Assembly (NCBI GenBank): GCA_964604045.1
Contig: CAZRXM010000008.1
Span: forward strand, 1-28,242
Source of the DNA: DRVP01 sp964604045
Lineage (GTDB): Archaea > Thermoproteota > Bathyarchaeia > Bathyarchaeales > Bathycorpusculaceae
Length of the DNA stretch: 28,242 nucleotides
Reading direction: 5' to 3'
Made by a program: the position numbers and the translations under genes. Positions 14,106 to 21,984 of the stretch are shown in pieces (position 1 is the stretch's first letter; each line of letters opens with the position of its first letter). The notes beneath the pieces were generated by a model. The model was not told where the DNA came from, did not search any database, and saw only the letters and a program-made list of their open reading frames with translations.

Positions 14106-14737
14106 TCCATCGGCGTTATTAAGCTGTATGTTTTCTTTAAGGCGTCGAAAAGGGCGTAGGCGAAGGATGGAACTGTTCTTGTTGAGCCGTAGCTTCTAGT
14201 CCAACAATCCTTTATTCCGGCAAGTCCAAGGATAACCTTTGCAACCTCACTGGCCACAAGTCCCAAACCCCTAGGCCCAGGAACTACAACTATCCTGACA
14301 CCGCCGCATTTCCCTTCCACTTTAAATGGCACTGAATGGGGTTTTCCACATCCACACTCCCAGCTTCCACATCCCCGCCTTATGGGCGTTATATTGAGTC
14401 TGGCGTTGGCTGCCGCCTTTTCAATGGCTGTTCGCACCTGGCTTGCTTTTCCAGCACCAAGTCCAAGGTAGCCGTCCCTATTTCCAACGGCAACCACAGC
14501 CTTAAACCTTGACCTTTCACCCGCGTCCGTTTGTTTCTGAACAAGATTTATACTTATAACTTCCTCCTGAAGGTCTGGGAGTAGGGCGTCTACTATTTGA
14601 GGTTCCCTTATAGGCAAACCCTCCATGAAAACCTCTTCAATGGAGGTTATTTTACCCTCTAACACAAGCTTCCCCAGGCGGGTTTTAGGAGCCCACTGTT
14701 CAAGGCTGCTTTTATCGGCCACCATCTTTACATCCAT
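14093..14737 (-). CDS. rps5: Small-subunit ribosomal protein uS5
   Basis: A 214-residue protein with the N-terminal archaeal extension WAPKTRLGKLV, the double-stranded-RNA-binding-type domain (AVVAVGNRDGYLGLGAGKA), and the C-terminal domain with GPRGLGLVASEVAK and DCWTRSYGSTRT. It forms part of the mRNA entry and decoding region of the small subunit. The gene overlaps the end of uL18 by up to 26 nt from the ATG at 14737. A second in-frame ATG at 14725 would reduce that overlap. Confidence 0.96.
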   Translation of the reverse strand: MDVKMVADKSSLEQWAPKTRLGKLVLEGKITSIEEVFMEGLPIREPQIVDALLPDLQEEVISINLVQKQTDAGERSRFKAVVAVGNRDGYLGLGAGKASQVRTAIEKAAANARLNITPIRRGCGSWECGCGKPHSVPFKVEGKCGGVRIVVVPGPRGLGLVASEVAKVILGLAGIKDCWTRSYGSTRTVPSFAYALFDALKKTYSLITPMDWVR

Positions 14738-15323
14738 CCTTGAACGCGGTGACTATAGCCTTCCTAACTTCTTCAAAGTGTTCTGGAAGTTTCTCCGGCG
14801 GAAGGTTATTTTTCAAATACTTGGAAAACACCGTCATATACTTTTCAGTAGCTGCTAGGGCTTTAGCATATTGAGCGATGTGCACTCCTCTTATTCTATC
14901 TTCTTCTGGAAGGATTTCCTCTCCATGGGGAACCTTTAAACCCGCGTCTAAAGCCCCCTTCAGGGCTGCAAAAACCCTTGCACCCTTAGTTGGGGAGTGC
15001 AATCCGATATCCAGCACAGCCTCGTTTATGCCTTTGGCTTTAGCCTTCAAACCGCATAGAAGTCCTGTTAAATAGGCTGCGGGGAGATTCCCTCTAGAAG
15101 CCTTCCAGCCGAATTTTCTAAGAAGTTCCCTGCTGTGGGCTGAGACTAAAACTTCGTCGCCTCCTGGTTTGGCGGCAACAATTTGAACTACGATGTTTTT
15201 CAGCGAGCCGCGAACCACGAGCCTAGGCTTTCCGGAGAGTATTAAGGCTTTCCTTTTCCTGTAGTCTGTTTTTCCTTCCCTCCTCCTACGGTAGGGTACG
15301 CAGTAGCGGGCATCCTTAGCCAT
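14712..15323 (-). CDS. rpl18: Large-subunit ribosomal protein uL18
   Basis: This 203-residue 5S rRNA-binding protein is the archaeal/eukaryotic long form. The N-terminus MAKDARYCVPYRRRREGKTD is the standard opening of archaeal uL18. The body includes VSAHSRELLRKFGWKASRGN and AYLTGLLCGLKAKA. The ATG at 15323 overlaps the eL19 stop as TGATG, and GGAGG lies 8 nt upstream, so this start is preferred over an ATG five codons earlier at 15338. Confidence 0.96.
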   Translation of the reverse strand: MAKDARYCVPYRRRREGKTDYRKRKALILSGKPRLVVRGSLKNIVVQIVAAKPGGDEVLVSAHSRELLRKFGWKASRGNLPAAYLTGLLCGLKAKAKGINEAVLDIGLHSPTKGARVFAALKGALDAGLKVPHGEEILPEEDRIRGVHIAQYAKALAATEKYMTVFSKYLKNNLPPEKLPEHFEEVRKAIVTAFKDGCKDGGR

Positions 15324-15778
15324 CAGCGTTTCCTCCACAAGCCATGGGCTTCTATGTAGCGTTCCATGTCGGCGACGGAAGCAAATTTTCCGCTTTTCGC
15401 CATCACGTAGAGTTTGCGGTACGTTGTTTCAGTGATAGCCTTTTCAGCCTTCAGCTCGCGCAGTCTCTTCCGCAAAGCCCTAATCTTGTTCATCCAGACC
15501 TCCTTCTTGGAAACTCTTGCTCCAGCAGCTCCACTTCTGCTGCCAGGCCCCTGCCTTAAGCCCTTCTTCTTTTTCCTATGAATAACTCTGGCCCTAGCGC
15601 GGCTAACTCCTTTCTCCTTTAAGGGTTTAATCACACCTTCATGGATTAGCTTTCTAATTTCCTCACGGGTTATGGCGGCTTCCACATCCTCTAGCCTATT
15701 TGGGTCTATCCATACTCTGTTCTGGCCCACTCTCAAGATTTGCGCCGCGAGACGTCTTTGGCTTCTCAAGTTTGTCAT
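15323..15778 (-). CDS. rpl19e: Large-subunit ribosomal protein eL19
   Basis: A 151-residue highly basic helical protein of archaeal and eukaryotic ribosomes. NLRSQRRLAAQILRVGQNRV (3-22), IRKLIHEGVI, and GPGSRSGAAGARVSKKEVWM are typical eL19 segments. It spans the large subunit surface near the inter-subunit bridge and the exit tunnel side. Its ATG overlaps the eL32 stop by 4 nt (ATGA), indicating translational coupling. Length is normal for archaea. Confidence 0.96.
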   Translation of the reverse strand: MTNLRSQRRLAAQILRVGQNRVWIDPNRLEDVEAAITREEIRKLIHEGVIKPLKEKGVSRARARVIHRKKKKGLRQGPGSRSGAAGARVSKKEVWMNKIRALRKRLRELKAEKAITETTYRKLYVMAKSGKFASVADMERYIEAHGLWRKR

Positions 15779-16371
15779 CGCTCGCCTCCTCCCTCTTCTT
15801 CACCGTTTTTCCCCGTTTTCTTAACCCTCCTCCGTCTAGCTTTAGGCTTCTCTTCTGCTACGGCCTCCTTTTTCCCTTCTTCGCCCCTAGCTTCAGCCTT
15901 CTTTTCGGCTTCTTCAGGCTTTTCAGGCTTTTCCGACTTCCTTTCTTCGGCAACAGCTCCTTTAGCCTCTTCTTTAGCCTCGCCCAAGTTCAAGATTGTT
16001 ATCTTTCTCCTCCGCGCCTCCTGTATTATTTGCATTCTCTTCTTTTTGCCAACGGTGTGGGCAATTCGCACAGCCTGTATCTTCGGGTCAACCCTCCTAA
16101 GGTCCTCAACATTGTACACCAGAACCTCTTCGTAGCCGGATGGGTGGATCCCTCTAGCGGCTTTAGGTCCCCTGTATCCAACGTTCACAGTCGGCGGCCA
16201 CCCCTTGATTTTCATTCGCATCTTGTTGTCTATGCCTTTCGGTCTGCGCCAGTTTTCTTTTAAGCGGTCATACCGCCAACTTTCTTGTCTAACGAAGTCG
16301 GGCTTCTTCTTTTTGATTTTAGCCCTTAAACGCAAGGCTTTCTTTAAAGTTGTGGTTTTCGGCTCGCTCAC
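15775..16371 (-). CDS. rpl32e: Large-subunit ribosomal protein eL32 with long charged C-terminal tail
   Basis: Residues 1-129 of 198 are ordinary eL32: FVRQESWRYDRLKENWRRPK (26-45), NKMRMKIKGWPPTVNVGYRG, then a C-terminal domain ending near ILNLG. Residues 130-198 are an added tail rich in K, E and A, likely disordered, ending with an arginine/lysine patch (RRRRVKK, 179-185) and an acidic GEEEGG. A very similar tail motif occurs in uL24 of the same cluster. The start is a GTG that follows the uL6 stop without a gap. The core assignment is secure; the role of the tail is unknown. Confidence 0.95.
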   Translation of the reverse strand: MSEPKTTTLKKALRLRAKIKKKKPDFVRQESWRYDRLKENWRRPKGIDNKMRMKIKGWPPTVNVGYRGPKAARGIHPSGYEEVLVYNVEDLRRVDPKIQAVRIAHTVGKKKRMQIIQEARRRKITILNLGEAKEEAKGAVAEERKSEKPEKPEEAEKKAEARGEEGKKEAVAEEKPKARRRRVKKTGKNGEEEGGGER

Positions 16372-16917
16372 CTAGTCCATCCCCTCGGTCCGTTCGTATA
16401 GGTATATTCCATCAAGGAAGACACGCGGGTCTTTTCTCCGTATCCTGGTTGCTTGCTCTATGTTTGCCGCTGTTTGGCTAACCTCTTCAATGTTGATGCC
16501 TTGAACTATCACGTCGTCACCTTGGACCTTAACTTTAACGTTGCCGATTATTTTCGCTTTCCTAGGGTTTCTCTCACCAGTGAAGTTTTCAATTAAAACG
16601 GTATCACCTTGAACCTTAACGGATATCGGAAAGTGAGAGAAAACTATCTTTAACTTGTAGGTGAAACCCTTTCTGACCCCTGTGATCATGTTTTTTACGT
16701 GTGCGTAAATTGTACCTACGAGGGCGCTCTCCTTTTTTCGGGGCCATTTAGCCCAAATCCTGAGGGTTCTACCTTCAAGCTCCATTGAAACTGGGGCGTA
16801 TGAAAAGTCTCTGGTTAGTGTTCCCAGCGCCCCCTTAACGGTTACCTTTTTACCCTCCAGCGTGACTTCCACGTCGTCAGGGACTTGTATAACCTTTGAA
16901 ACTTCAACAGCTCTCAT
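16372..16917 (-). CDS. rpl6: Large-subunit ribosomal protein uL6
   Basis: This 181-residue protein has the two repeated uL6 folds. VQVPDD-type opening with VTLEGKKVTVKGALG (18-32) marks the first, and VKVQGDDVIVQGINIEEVSQTAANIEQ the second. It binds near the sarcin-ricin loop and the factor-binding site. The C-terminus RRKDPRVFLDGIYLYE is typical of archaea. It ends directly before eL32 and follows uS8 by 12 nt. Confidence 0.96.
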   Translation of the reverse strand: MRAVEVSKVIQVPDDVEVTLEGKKVTVKGALGTLTRDFSYAPVSMELEGRTLRIWAKWPRKKESALVGTIYAHVKNMITGVRKGFTYKLKIVFSHFPISVKVQGDTVLIENFTGERNPRKAKIIGNVKVKVQGDDVIVQGINIEEVSQTAANIEQATRIRRKDPRVFLDGIYLYERTEGMD

Positions 16918-16929
16918 CGCTAATCCTCC

Positions 16930-17331
16930 CTAGTAGACGAAGGCTAGGAGTCTTCCCCCTATCTTTTTCTCTTTGGCCTCCTTATTGGTGAGCACGCCCT
17001 TTGAAGTTGAAAGTATCAGTAGGCCGACATCCCTAGAGGGCAGAAACTTCTTTTCCCAATCCTCAATTTCATCGACGCGAACTGCAAAGCGAGGTTTGAT
17101 GGCCCCACACTTGTTTATTCTGCCCAGAAGTTGAACCTTGAACTTTCCGGAGCGCCCGTCATCTATAAACTCGAACTCGCCAATGTAACCGTGCAACTGC
17201 ATAACCCTCAAAACCTTACCTAAAAGTTTGGAGGATGGGCTGATCACACACTCGCGTTTGTTCCGCATCTCGTTGTTCATTATTGTTGTTAGACCGTTCG
17301 CCAACACGTCCATGACGTTTTCCTCATTCAT
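16930..17331 (-). CDS. rps8: Small-subunit ribosomal protein uS8
   Basis: A 133-residue 16S rRNA helix-21-binding protein. The N-terminal half contains DVLANGLTTIMNNEMRNKRE (7-26) and the C-terminal half has the conserved STSKGVLTNKEAKEKKIGGRLLAFVY ending (from about 108). This is the archaeal/eukaryotic S15A-like form. Its start overlaps the uS14 stop by 8 nt, implying coupled translation. Confidence 0.96.
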   Translation of the reverse strand: MNEENVMDVLANGLTTIMNNEMRNKRECVISPSSKLLGKVLRVMQLHGYIGEFEFIDDGRSGKFKVQLLGRINKCGAIKPRFAVRVDEIEDWEKKFLPSRDVGLLILSTSKGVLTNKEAKEKKIGGRLLAFVY

Positions 17332-17488
17332 ACTTCTGGAAGCCTAGTTTTTTGGCTACCTCCCTAAAACAGTGCCTACACAAATATAAATTATAACGTC
17401 GAATAATGGGTCCGTAAGATCCACATCTTATACATGGCCTTGAACCCTTGCCGTATTTCCGCACCTTTTTAGGTTTCTGTTTAGCCAT
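17324..17488 (-). CDS. rps14: Small-subunit ribosomal protein uS14 (zinc-binding form)
   Basis: A 54-residue protein starting MAKQKPKKVRKYGKG, with zinc ligands C19/C22 (PCIRC) and C37/C40 (LCRHC) and ending GFQKYE. These are the hallmarks of the short archaeal S29-type uS14 at the head of the small subunit. It overlaps uS8 by 8 nt and lies 16 nt after uL5, as in other archaeal spc clusters. It is easy to miss because of its length. Confidence 0.96.
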   Translation of the reverse strand: MAKQKPKKVRKYGKGSRPCIRCGSYGPIIRRYNLYLCRHCFREVAKKLGFQKYE

Positions 17489-17504
17489 GTTTTCAACACT
17501 CCTT

Positions 17505-18044
17505 CTAGACTACTTCAACCCCCAACGTGTCTTTAACGAAAATCATAGCCTCCTCAGGGGTTAAGGCGTGTCTGGAACCGATTTTTGACTTCGCCCTCTG
17601 TCTATACTTGATACGCCAGCCAGGTCTAGATAGCGAAACGCAAATGTCCATGCCGAAGATGCCGATTTCAGGGTCATATTTTACCCCCGGGATTTCTATA
17701 TGTTCCTTTATGCCGAAAGAAAAGTTTCCACGATTATCAAAACGGCTTTTCGGGAGCTTATAGTCAACAGCGTGCAAAACCCTCTTCAAGAATTCTACGG
17801 CTTTCTGTTTTCTAAGCGTAACCACACACGCTATGGGTTCACCCCTCCGAATTCCAAAATCTCTTATCGTTTTCTTGGCCTTCCTCTTGCATGGATTCTG
17901 CCCTGTTAAATCCTTCAAAACTTTAGCCGCTTTCTCAAGGGGTTCTCCAGACTTCCCCACGCAAATGTTTACAACAACTTTCTCTATCCTCGGTTTAAGC
18001 ATAGGTTTTTCTTCCCACTGCTTCCTAATTTCATCCTCTGACAT
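17505..18044 (-). CDS. rpl5: Large-subunit ribosomal protein uL5
   Basis: A 179-residue 5S rRNA-binding protein of the central protuberance. KPRIEKVVVNICVGKSGEPLEKA (17-39), GIRRGEPIACVVTLRK, FGIKEHIEIPGVKYDPEIGIFGMD and SRPGWRIKYRQRAKSKIG are all standard archaeal uL5 sequence. The start overlaps the eS4 end by 14 nt. Length and order are typical. Confidence 0.97.
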   Translation of the reverse strand: MSEDEIRKQWEEKPMLKPRIEKVVVNICVGKSGEPLEKAAKVLKDLTGQNPCKRKAKKTIRDFGIRRGEPIACVVTLRKQKAVEFLKRVLHAVDYKLPKSRFDNRGNFSFGIKEHIEIPGVKYDPEIGIFGMDICVSLSRPGWRIKYRQRAKSKIGSRHALTPEEAMIFVKDTLGVEVV

Positions 18045-18813
18045 TCTGCACAGCCCCCGAAATTTCCGGTAGGGATATGAGGGGTTTTTCTTCGCCTACC
18101 ACAAACACGAAGTCCAGAATTGTTTGGTAACGGTTCCCCTTTTCATCCTCTAACGTTACAATGGCTTCTCTGCGTTTTCTACCCTTCACATATCCTATTT
18201 CGACGATTCGACCGTATTTTCCCATGTTCTTGCCACCGGTTATTAATGCAAAACCCCCCTCCTTCATCTTTATGTGTCCAAGAATTTGCCTGTCTGGGAT
18301 ACTCAGCTGAACAGTGTCGAAAGTTTTATAAACGTCTTCATGCGGGTTTTTGGGGTCCGCTACTTTTATGAGGACGTTTGAGCCGTCGTGGAGGTTCAGC
18401 TGTATATGCCCGTTTTTGACCATTGTTTTGTTCTCTATTCTGCAAAGCTTAAAGGTTGTTTCTTCCCTTGAGATGGGGTGGAGAATCAAACCCTTGTAGG
18501 ATGGTAGAACGCGGAAGTGTTTGTCTATTTCCGGGAACGAAACAACATCCATTAATCCGACTGGAAATTTGTCTTCGCATCTAACCCTTCCATCAACGTA
18601 AACCTTTCTTTGAGAAACTATTATTTTCGCCTCTTTTCTAGTCTTTGCAAATCCAAGGATTTCCCGTAGCACTATGGTTAAGGGTAAACATTTTTCTAGG
18701 GAGTGGGGGCCAGGTGTAGGTTTTACAACCCAGACATATTCTTTCCTATGGATGGGCCAGATTTTCGGCGCTGGTTTACGTTTAAGAGCTGTTGAACCTC
18801 CTTTTTTACCCAA
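18031..18813 (-). CDS. rps4e: Small-subunit ribosomal protein eS4
   Basis: This 260-residue archaeal/eukaryotic small-subunit protein begins MGKKGGSTALKRKPAPKIWP and continues with an S4-like RNA-binding domain (LREILGFAKTRKEAKIIVSQRKVYVDG) and a KOW-type segment (GGFALITGGKNMGKYGRIVEI). It is slightly longer than the average archaeal eS4 (about 235-245), mostly at the C-terminus. It overlaps uL24 by 8 nt. Confidence 0.96.
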   Translation of the reverse strand: MGKKGGSTALKRKPAPKIWPIHRKEYVWVVKPTPGPHSLEKCLPLTIVLREILGFAKTRKEAKIIVSQRKVYVDGRVRCEDKFPVGLMDVVSFPEIDKHFRVLPSYKGLILHPISREETTFKLCRIENKTMVKNGHIQLNLHDGSNVLIKVADPKNPHEDVYKTFDTVQLSIPDRQILGHIKMKEGGFALITGGKNMGKYGRIVEIGYVKGRKRREAIVTLEDEKGNRYQTILDFVFVVGEEKPLISLPEISGAVQNVRG

Positions 18814-19438
18814 CTTTCTGCTCCTCCGACGTCTTCTTTTTCCTTGTACGAGTCTTCTTCTCCATTTTTGCTTTTTCTTCCTCTCCTTCCCCTCCTACAG
18901 CCTTTTTTGCCGTCCGTCTTCTCGTTTTAGGCTTTTCTTTCTCTTCAGCTGGAGGAAGCTTTTCTGCCTTTGGCTTTTCCTCCGCTTCTGGTTTCGCTTC
19001 AATTGCCGTCTCCGAGGGTTTTTCGATTTTCTCGGCGGCTTTTTCTACTTCCACCGCCTCTTTCCCCTTCTTTTTTCTCTCCAAGATTTGCCTCCGCCAC
19101 TTGTCTTCTAAGTTAAGTTTGGTTATCATGACTTTTGACGGGTGAACTGGAACAAAAACTGTTGTTCCATCGACTTTTTCCCTTGTTAAGCCTTCAATGT
19201 ATACGCGGTATTTCTTCCTATTCACGCGGGAAACTTTTCCTTCGAAACCCTTGTGGTCGCCCCTCATAACTCTCACAGTGTCTCCGCGTCTTACCGGTAG
19301 GCTTCGAATCCCGTAGGTTCTTCTAAGCTCCGGAGACAATGGGGCGGCGAAATGTTTGTAGCGTACGTGGTCTGGGGCTTGGAACAGCAGCTTTCTCTGT
19401 TTGGAGGGTTTTGAAGATGTTTTAACAGCAACCTGCAC
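18806..19438 (-). CDS. rpl24: Large-subunit ribosomal protein uL24 with long charged C-terminal tail
   Basis: Residues 1-122 of 210 are the archaeal/eukaryotic L26-like uL24, with KQRKLLFQAPDHVRYKHFAA (13-32), the KOW motif VRRGDTVRVMRGDHKGFEGKV (49-69) and VHPSKVMITKL. The remaining 88 residues are low-complexity, rich in K, E and A, with an arginine/lysine cluster (KTRRRTAKKA, 171-180) followed by acidic and again basic runs. Archaeal uL24 is normally about 120 residues, so the tail is unusual. It shares the EKPKxRRR and GEEE pattern with the eL32 tail. uL24 is an early assembly protein near the exit tunnel; the tail could extend from the surface there. Confidence 0.95.
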   Translation of the reverse strand: MQVAVKTSSKPSKQRKLLFQAPDHVRYKHFAAPLSPELRRTYGIRSLPVRRGDTVRVMRGDHKGFEGKVSRVNRKKYRVYIEGLTREKVDGTTVFVPVHPSKVMITKLNLEDKWRRQILERKKKGKEAVEVEKAAEKIEKPSETAIEAKPEAEEKPKAEKLPPAEEKEKPKTRRRTAKKAVGGEGEEEKAKMEKKTRTRKKKTSEEQKVG

Positions 19439-19452
19439 GGCACTTCACCTCG

Positions 19453-19893
19453 CTATATGATTATGCTGGCTGCACTGGCTATTCTGGGCCACCTTTCAGC
19501 CGCCTCTTTCGCCACGGGACCGCGGATTTCAGAACCCTTCATTTCGCCTTCTGGGGTTATTATCACTGCAGCGTTGTCTTCGAACTGAACCCAAACGCCG
19601 TCAGCTCTGCGGAAAGGCATCCTTTGCCGAACTATAACTGCGTGGAAAATTTTCTTGCGCATGTCCGGCGTCCCCCGCTTGACAGAAACCGCTACACGGT
19701 CTCCAACAGCAGCAGAAGGCAGGCGGCCTCTCCGCCCCTTATAGCCCACCACTTGGATGAGGCGCAGTTCCCTCGCCCCTGTGTTGTCTGCACACTTTAG
19801 AACTGCCCCCACAGGTAGCCCTCTAGTTATTCTCGGTCTTTGAGCAATTACTCCTTTAGCGACAAGTCCCCTGGTCTTAGCCTTTGCAGCCAT
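19453..19893 (-). CDS. rpl14: Large-subunit ribosomal protein uL14
   Basis: A 146-residue protein at the inter-subunit interface. VGAVLKCADNTGARELRLIQVVG (28-50), GDRVAVSVKRGTPDMRKKIFHAVIVRQR and FEDNAAVIITPEGEMKGSEIRGPVAKEAA are the diagnostic core. The N-terminus is a little longer than average for archaea. It follows uS17 by 3 nt. Confidence 0.97.
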   Translation of the reverse strand: MAAKAKTRGLVAKGVIAQRPRITRGLPVGAVLKCADNTGARELRLIQVVGYKGRRGRLPSAAVGDRVAVSVKRGTPDMRKKIFHAVIVRQRMPFRRADGVWVQFEDNAAVIITPEGEMKGSEIRGPVAKEAAERWPRIASAASIII

Positions 19894-19896
19894 TTA

Positions 19897-20232
19897 CTAA
19901 AACCCCTTTGTCTCCCTCTCCTTTTTCTCTACTACAACGAAGGAAACGGTTTTGCTTATGGGTCTGCACTCAGCTATGGTGACATAATCACCTTCTTTGG
20001 CGTCTATGCACGGCGGGTTGTGGGCTGGTATCCGGCTGTGGCGCCTTTCATACCTCATAAATTTTGGGACGTATTTTAGGTAGTCGTGCCACACTATAAC
20101 TGTTTTATCCATTTTGGCGCTTACCACAACACCCTCAAGGATCTTTCCCCTTATCGTAAGTTTCCCGTGAAATGGGCAATTCCGGTCGTTGCACGTTTTC
20201 TCGGGCTTCTTAAAGGTCAACGCCACTACCAC
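19897..20232 (-). CDS. rps17: Small-subunit ribosomal protein uS17
   Basis: A 111-residue OB-fold 16S rRNA-binding protein. The archaeal CNDRNCPFHGKL segment (14-25) and VVVSAKMDKTVIVWHDYLKYVPKFMRYERRHSRIPAHNP identify it. GTG is the likely start; it overlaps the end of the RNase P protein gene by 7 nt. Confidence 0.96.
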   Translation of the reverse strand: MVVALTFKKPEKTCNDRNCPFHGKLTIRGKILEGVVVSAKMDKTVIVWHDYLKYVPKFMRYERRHSRIPAHNPPCIDAKEGDYVTIAECRPISKTVSFVVVEKKERETKGF

Positions 20233-20507
20233 AACCTCCTAACCCGCTTTTTAAGGCGGTCCTCAGGGCGCCCTACAAGAAGTTTGCCGTCAATCTCCAC
20301 AACAGTGCCGTCAGGAAATTTAAAGTGGAAAACGGATGTTTCCTTTATAATCATTTTCCTTTCGCCGTTATGGAGTATCGTAAAAGTGTTTCGCGTTTCA
20401 TTTAGAACCTTACCCTTTATCCCAACGCTGTATGGGTTTGCGCTTTTAACAACTTTAGCCTCGGTGCCTATGAACTCGTACCGGATTATGTCAGGCGTAA
20501 CTTTCAC
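20226..20507 (-). CDS. rnp1: RNase P protein component 1 (Rpp29/Pop4 homologue)
   Basis: This 93-residue Sm-like barrel protein of archaeal RNase P supports tRNA 5' maturation by the RNA subunit. DIIRYEFIGTEAKVVKSANP (6-25), GIKGKVLNETRNTFTI and the FKFPDGTVVEIDGKLLVGRPEDRLKK ending are typical of the family. Its gene sits between uL29 and uS17 as in many archaea, overlapping uL29 by 4 nt (ATGA) and uS17 by 7 nt. The SUI1/aIF1 gene seen next to it in some archaea is absent here. Confidence 0.94.
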   Translation of the reverse strand: MKVTPDIIRYEFIGTEAKVVKSANPYSVGIKGKVLNETRNTFTILHNGERKMIIKETSVFHFKFPDGTVVEIDGKLLVGRPEDRLKKRVRRLW

Positions 20508-20749
20508 TTGTTCCCGCCTCCTTCCCTTAAAACTTGCGCCCCCGCCTTGCTGCGCTTCTCCTCGTTATCAATTGTCAGTATTCTGGCAATAGCCTTCCTC
20601 AACTCCTTTATCCTTGCAGGATTCTCAACTGCGCCGCCAGCCTTAACCATGGTTTTTAACCTAACAAGCTCTGTACGGAACGCCTGAAGTTTTTTAGCCC
20701 GCTCCTCTGGAGACATCTCTCTTATCTCTTTAACCCTGATTATCGGCAT
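20504..20749 (-). CDS. rpl29: Large-subunit ribosomal protein uL29
   Basis: A short helical-hairpin protein of 81 residues. IREMSPEERAKKLQAFRTELVRLKTM (9-34) and NPARIKELRKAIARILTI are the two long helices. It sits near the tunnel exit, where nascent-chain factors dock. It is adjacent to uS3 with no gap and overlaps the RNase P protein gene by 4 nt. The tail of about 15 residues is basic and glycine-rich. Confidence 0.95.
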   Translation of the reverse strand: MPIIRVKEIREMSPEERAKKLQAFRTELVRLKTMVKAGGAVENPARIKELRKAIARILTIDNEEKRSKAGAQVLREGGGNK

Positions 20750-21433
20750 TTACTCAGCAGCCTCCCCGCTTTCTTCCTTAACCTTCTCCTCCGTTTCCGA
20801 CGCTGCTTTCTCCTGGCTTTCTGCGGCTTTTTCTGGTAGAGACTCCACAATCTGGATTTTGTCCGGAAACTTGGCGTCCGGGGGCATTATTCTAACCTTG
20901 ATCCCGTAGATTCCGGGTTTAAGCTGCACGTGAACTTCAGCCTTCCGCATGTACTTAATAGCAGGGTCCCCGCACTTCGGCAAGTAGCCGGCCTTAAACT
21001 TCTCGTAGCGGGCTCTTTCGGTTCTAAGCTTACCGCTGATTATTATCTCCGCTCCAAGGGCTCCAGCTTCCATTATCTGGTTTAAAGCCCAGAAACCCGC
21101 CCTTCTGAAGTGGACGCCCCTTTCAAGGGCCGATGCTATCCGGGTGGCGACAATGTAAGGGTTCAGTTCGGGAACCTCTATTTCGGAAACGGAGATCTGC
21201 GGGTTTGAAACGCCAAACTTCTCCTCCAGTATTTTGGCAAGCTCCCTTATGGTTTCACCACTTCTACCTATAACAAGCCCAGGGCGCATGGCATAAATTA
21301 CAATGTGGGTGCCAAGAGGGGTTTCAGCAATGTTTACCCCGCCATACCCAGCTTTTTCAAGCTTTTTCTGCAGAAATTCGTCTATCTTCGCCCTCTTTTT
21401 GGCCTTGGATATAAAATGTTTTACGACTGCCAT
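20750..21433 (-). CDS. rps3: Small-subunit ribosomal protein uS3
   Basis: This 227-residue protein lines the mRNA entry channel. The KH domain has its GxxG loop at GRSG (56-59), followed by TIRELAKILEEKFG. The C-terminal domain has GKLRTERARYEKFKAGYLPKCGDP and GIKVRIMPPDAKFPD. The last 30 or so residues are an acidic, alanine- and glutamate-rich tail, matching the charged-tail tendency of other proteins in this cluster. It follows uL22 by 1 nt. Confidence 0.97.
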   Translation of the reverse strand: MAVVKHFISKAKKRAKIDEFLQKKLEKAGYGGVNIAETPLGTHIVIYAMRPGLVIGRSGETIRELAKILEEKFGVSNPQISVSEIEVPELNPYIVATRIASALERGVHFRRAGFWALNQIMEAGALGAEIIISGKLRTERARYEKFKAGYLPKCGDPAIKYMRKAEVHVQLKPGIYGIKVRIMPPDAKFPDKIQIVESLPEKAAESQEKAASETEEKVKEESGEAAE

Positions 21434-21434
21434 T

Positions 21435-21926
21435 TTAAGCCTCCTCCACGGCTGCTTCAGGCTGTTCCTCTAAAACAAGCTCTACGTGGGTTAGGGTTTC
21501 AAACTTCGGGGTTGCCCTTCCAAAAGCCCTGGGCATGTAACGTTTAATCTTCATTCCCGGGTAGGCTGAAGCGTGAATTATTTTAAGCTTTTCAGTGTCA
21601 AGACCCTTGTTTTCAGCGTTGGCCTCCGCGTTTTCAAGGATTTTCAGTATTTGTTTAGCTGCTTTCACCGGATACCTGCCCGCATAAGCTTTTTCCATAC
21701 CGTGGCGGTGGGCTGCTTTCTTTTTAAACCTTGTGAAGGGAACGGCTTTCTTTTTGGCGATCACGTCACGCAGATATTTTTTAGCTTCAGTAAGAGTCAT
21801 CCCCTTTATAGTTTTACATATTTCACGGGCTGCTTTATGGGATACCCTAATCTCTCGCCCGCTAGCCTTAACAGTTTTCTCAGGGTCTAAGGCTTCCTCA
21901 GGTATCGAGTATCCCCATTCTGGCAC
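21435..21926 (-). CDS. rpl22: Large-subunit ribosomal protein uL22, first gene of the cluster present here
   Basis: uL22 lines the peptide exit tunnel. SHKAAREICKTIKGMTLTEAKKYL and the beta-hairpin KIKRYMPRAFGRATP identify it. I prefer the GTG at 21926 (163 residues, opening with MPEWGYSI): archaeal uL22 normally starts close to this WGYSI segment, and GGAG lies 10 nt upstream. A good TATA with BRE at 21969-21984 would place transcription near 21947. The ATG at 21986 would add 20 unconserved residues and would lie inside that promoter. In many archaea uL22 is preceded by uL3, uL4, uL23, uL2 and uS19; none is here. Confidence 0.93.
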   Translation of the reverse strand: MPEWGYSIPEEALDPEKTVKASGREIRVSHKAAREICKTIKGMTLTEAKKYLRDVIAKKKAVPFTRFKKKAAHRHGMEKAYAGRYPVKAAKQILKILENAEANAENKGLDTEKLKIIHASAYPGMKIKRYMPRAFGRATPKFETLTHVELVLEEQPEAAVEEA

Positions 21927-21968
21927 TTGATAGACTCTCCAACTGTGCAATTGAACAGTTGCGTGGCG

Positions 21969-21984
21969 ATTTATATGGTTTTCC
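21969..21984 (-). promoter_or_regulatory. Promoter (BRE plus TATA) of the ribosomal cluster
   Basis: The minus strand has purine-rich GGAAAACC (21984-21977) followed directly by ATATAAAT (21976-21969), a good BRE and TATA pair. Initiation about 25 nt downstream fits a leader of about 21 nt carrying GGAGAG before the GTG at 21926. A second TATA-like CTTTTAAAG lies upstream at 22031-22038 and could drive a longer leader. Confidence 0.5.

Noticed and set aside
15700..16263. Plus-strand open frame of 187 codons opposite eL32/eL19, rich in Phe, Ser and Leu
   Set aside because: The hydrophobic composition is the antisense image of the lysine/glutamate-rich eL32 tail; the sense genes are certain.
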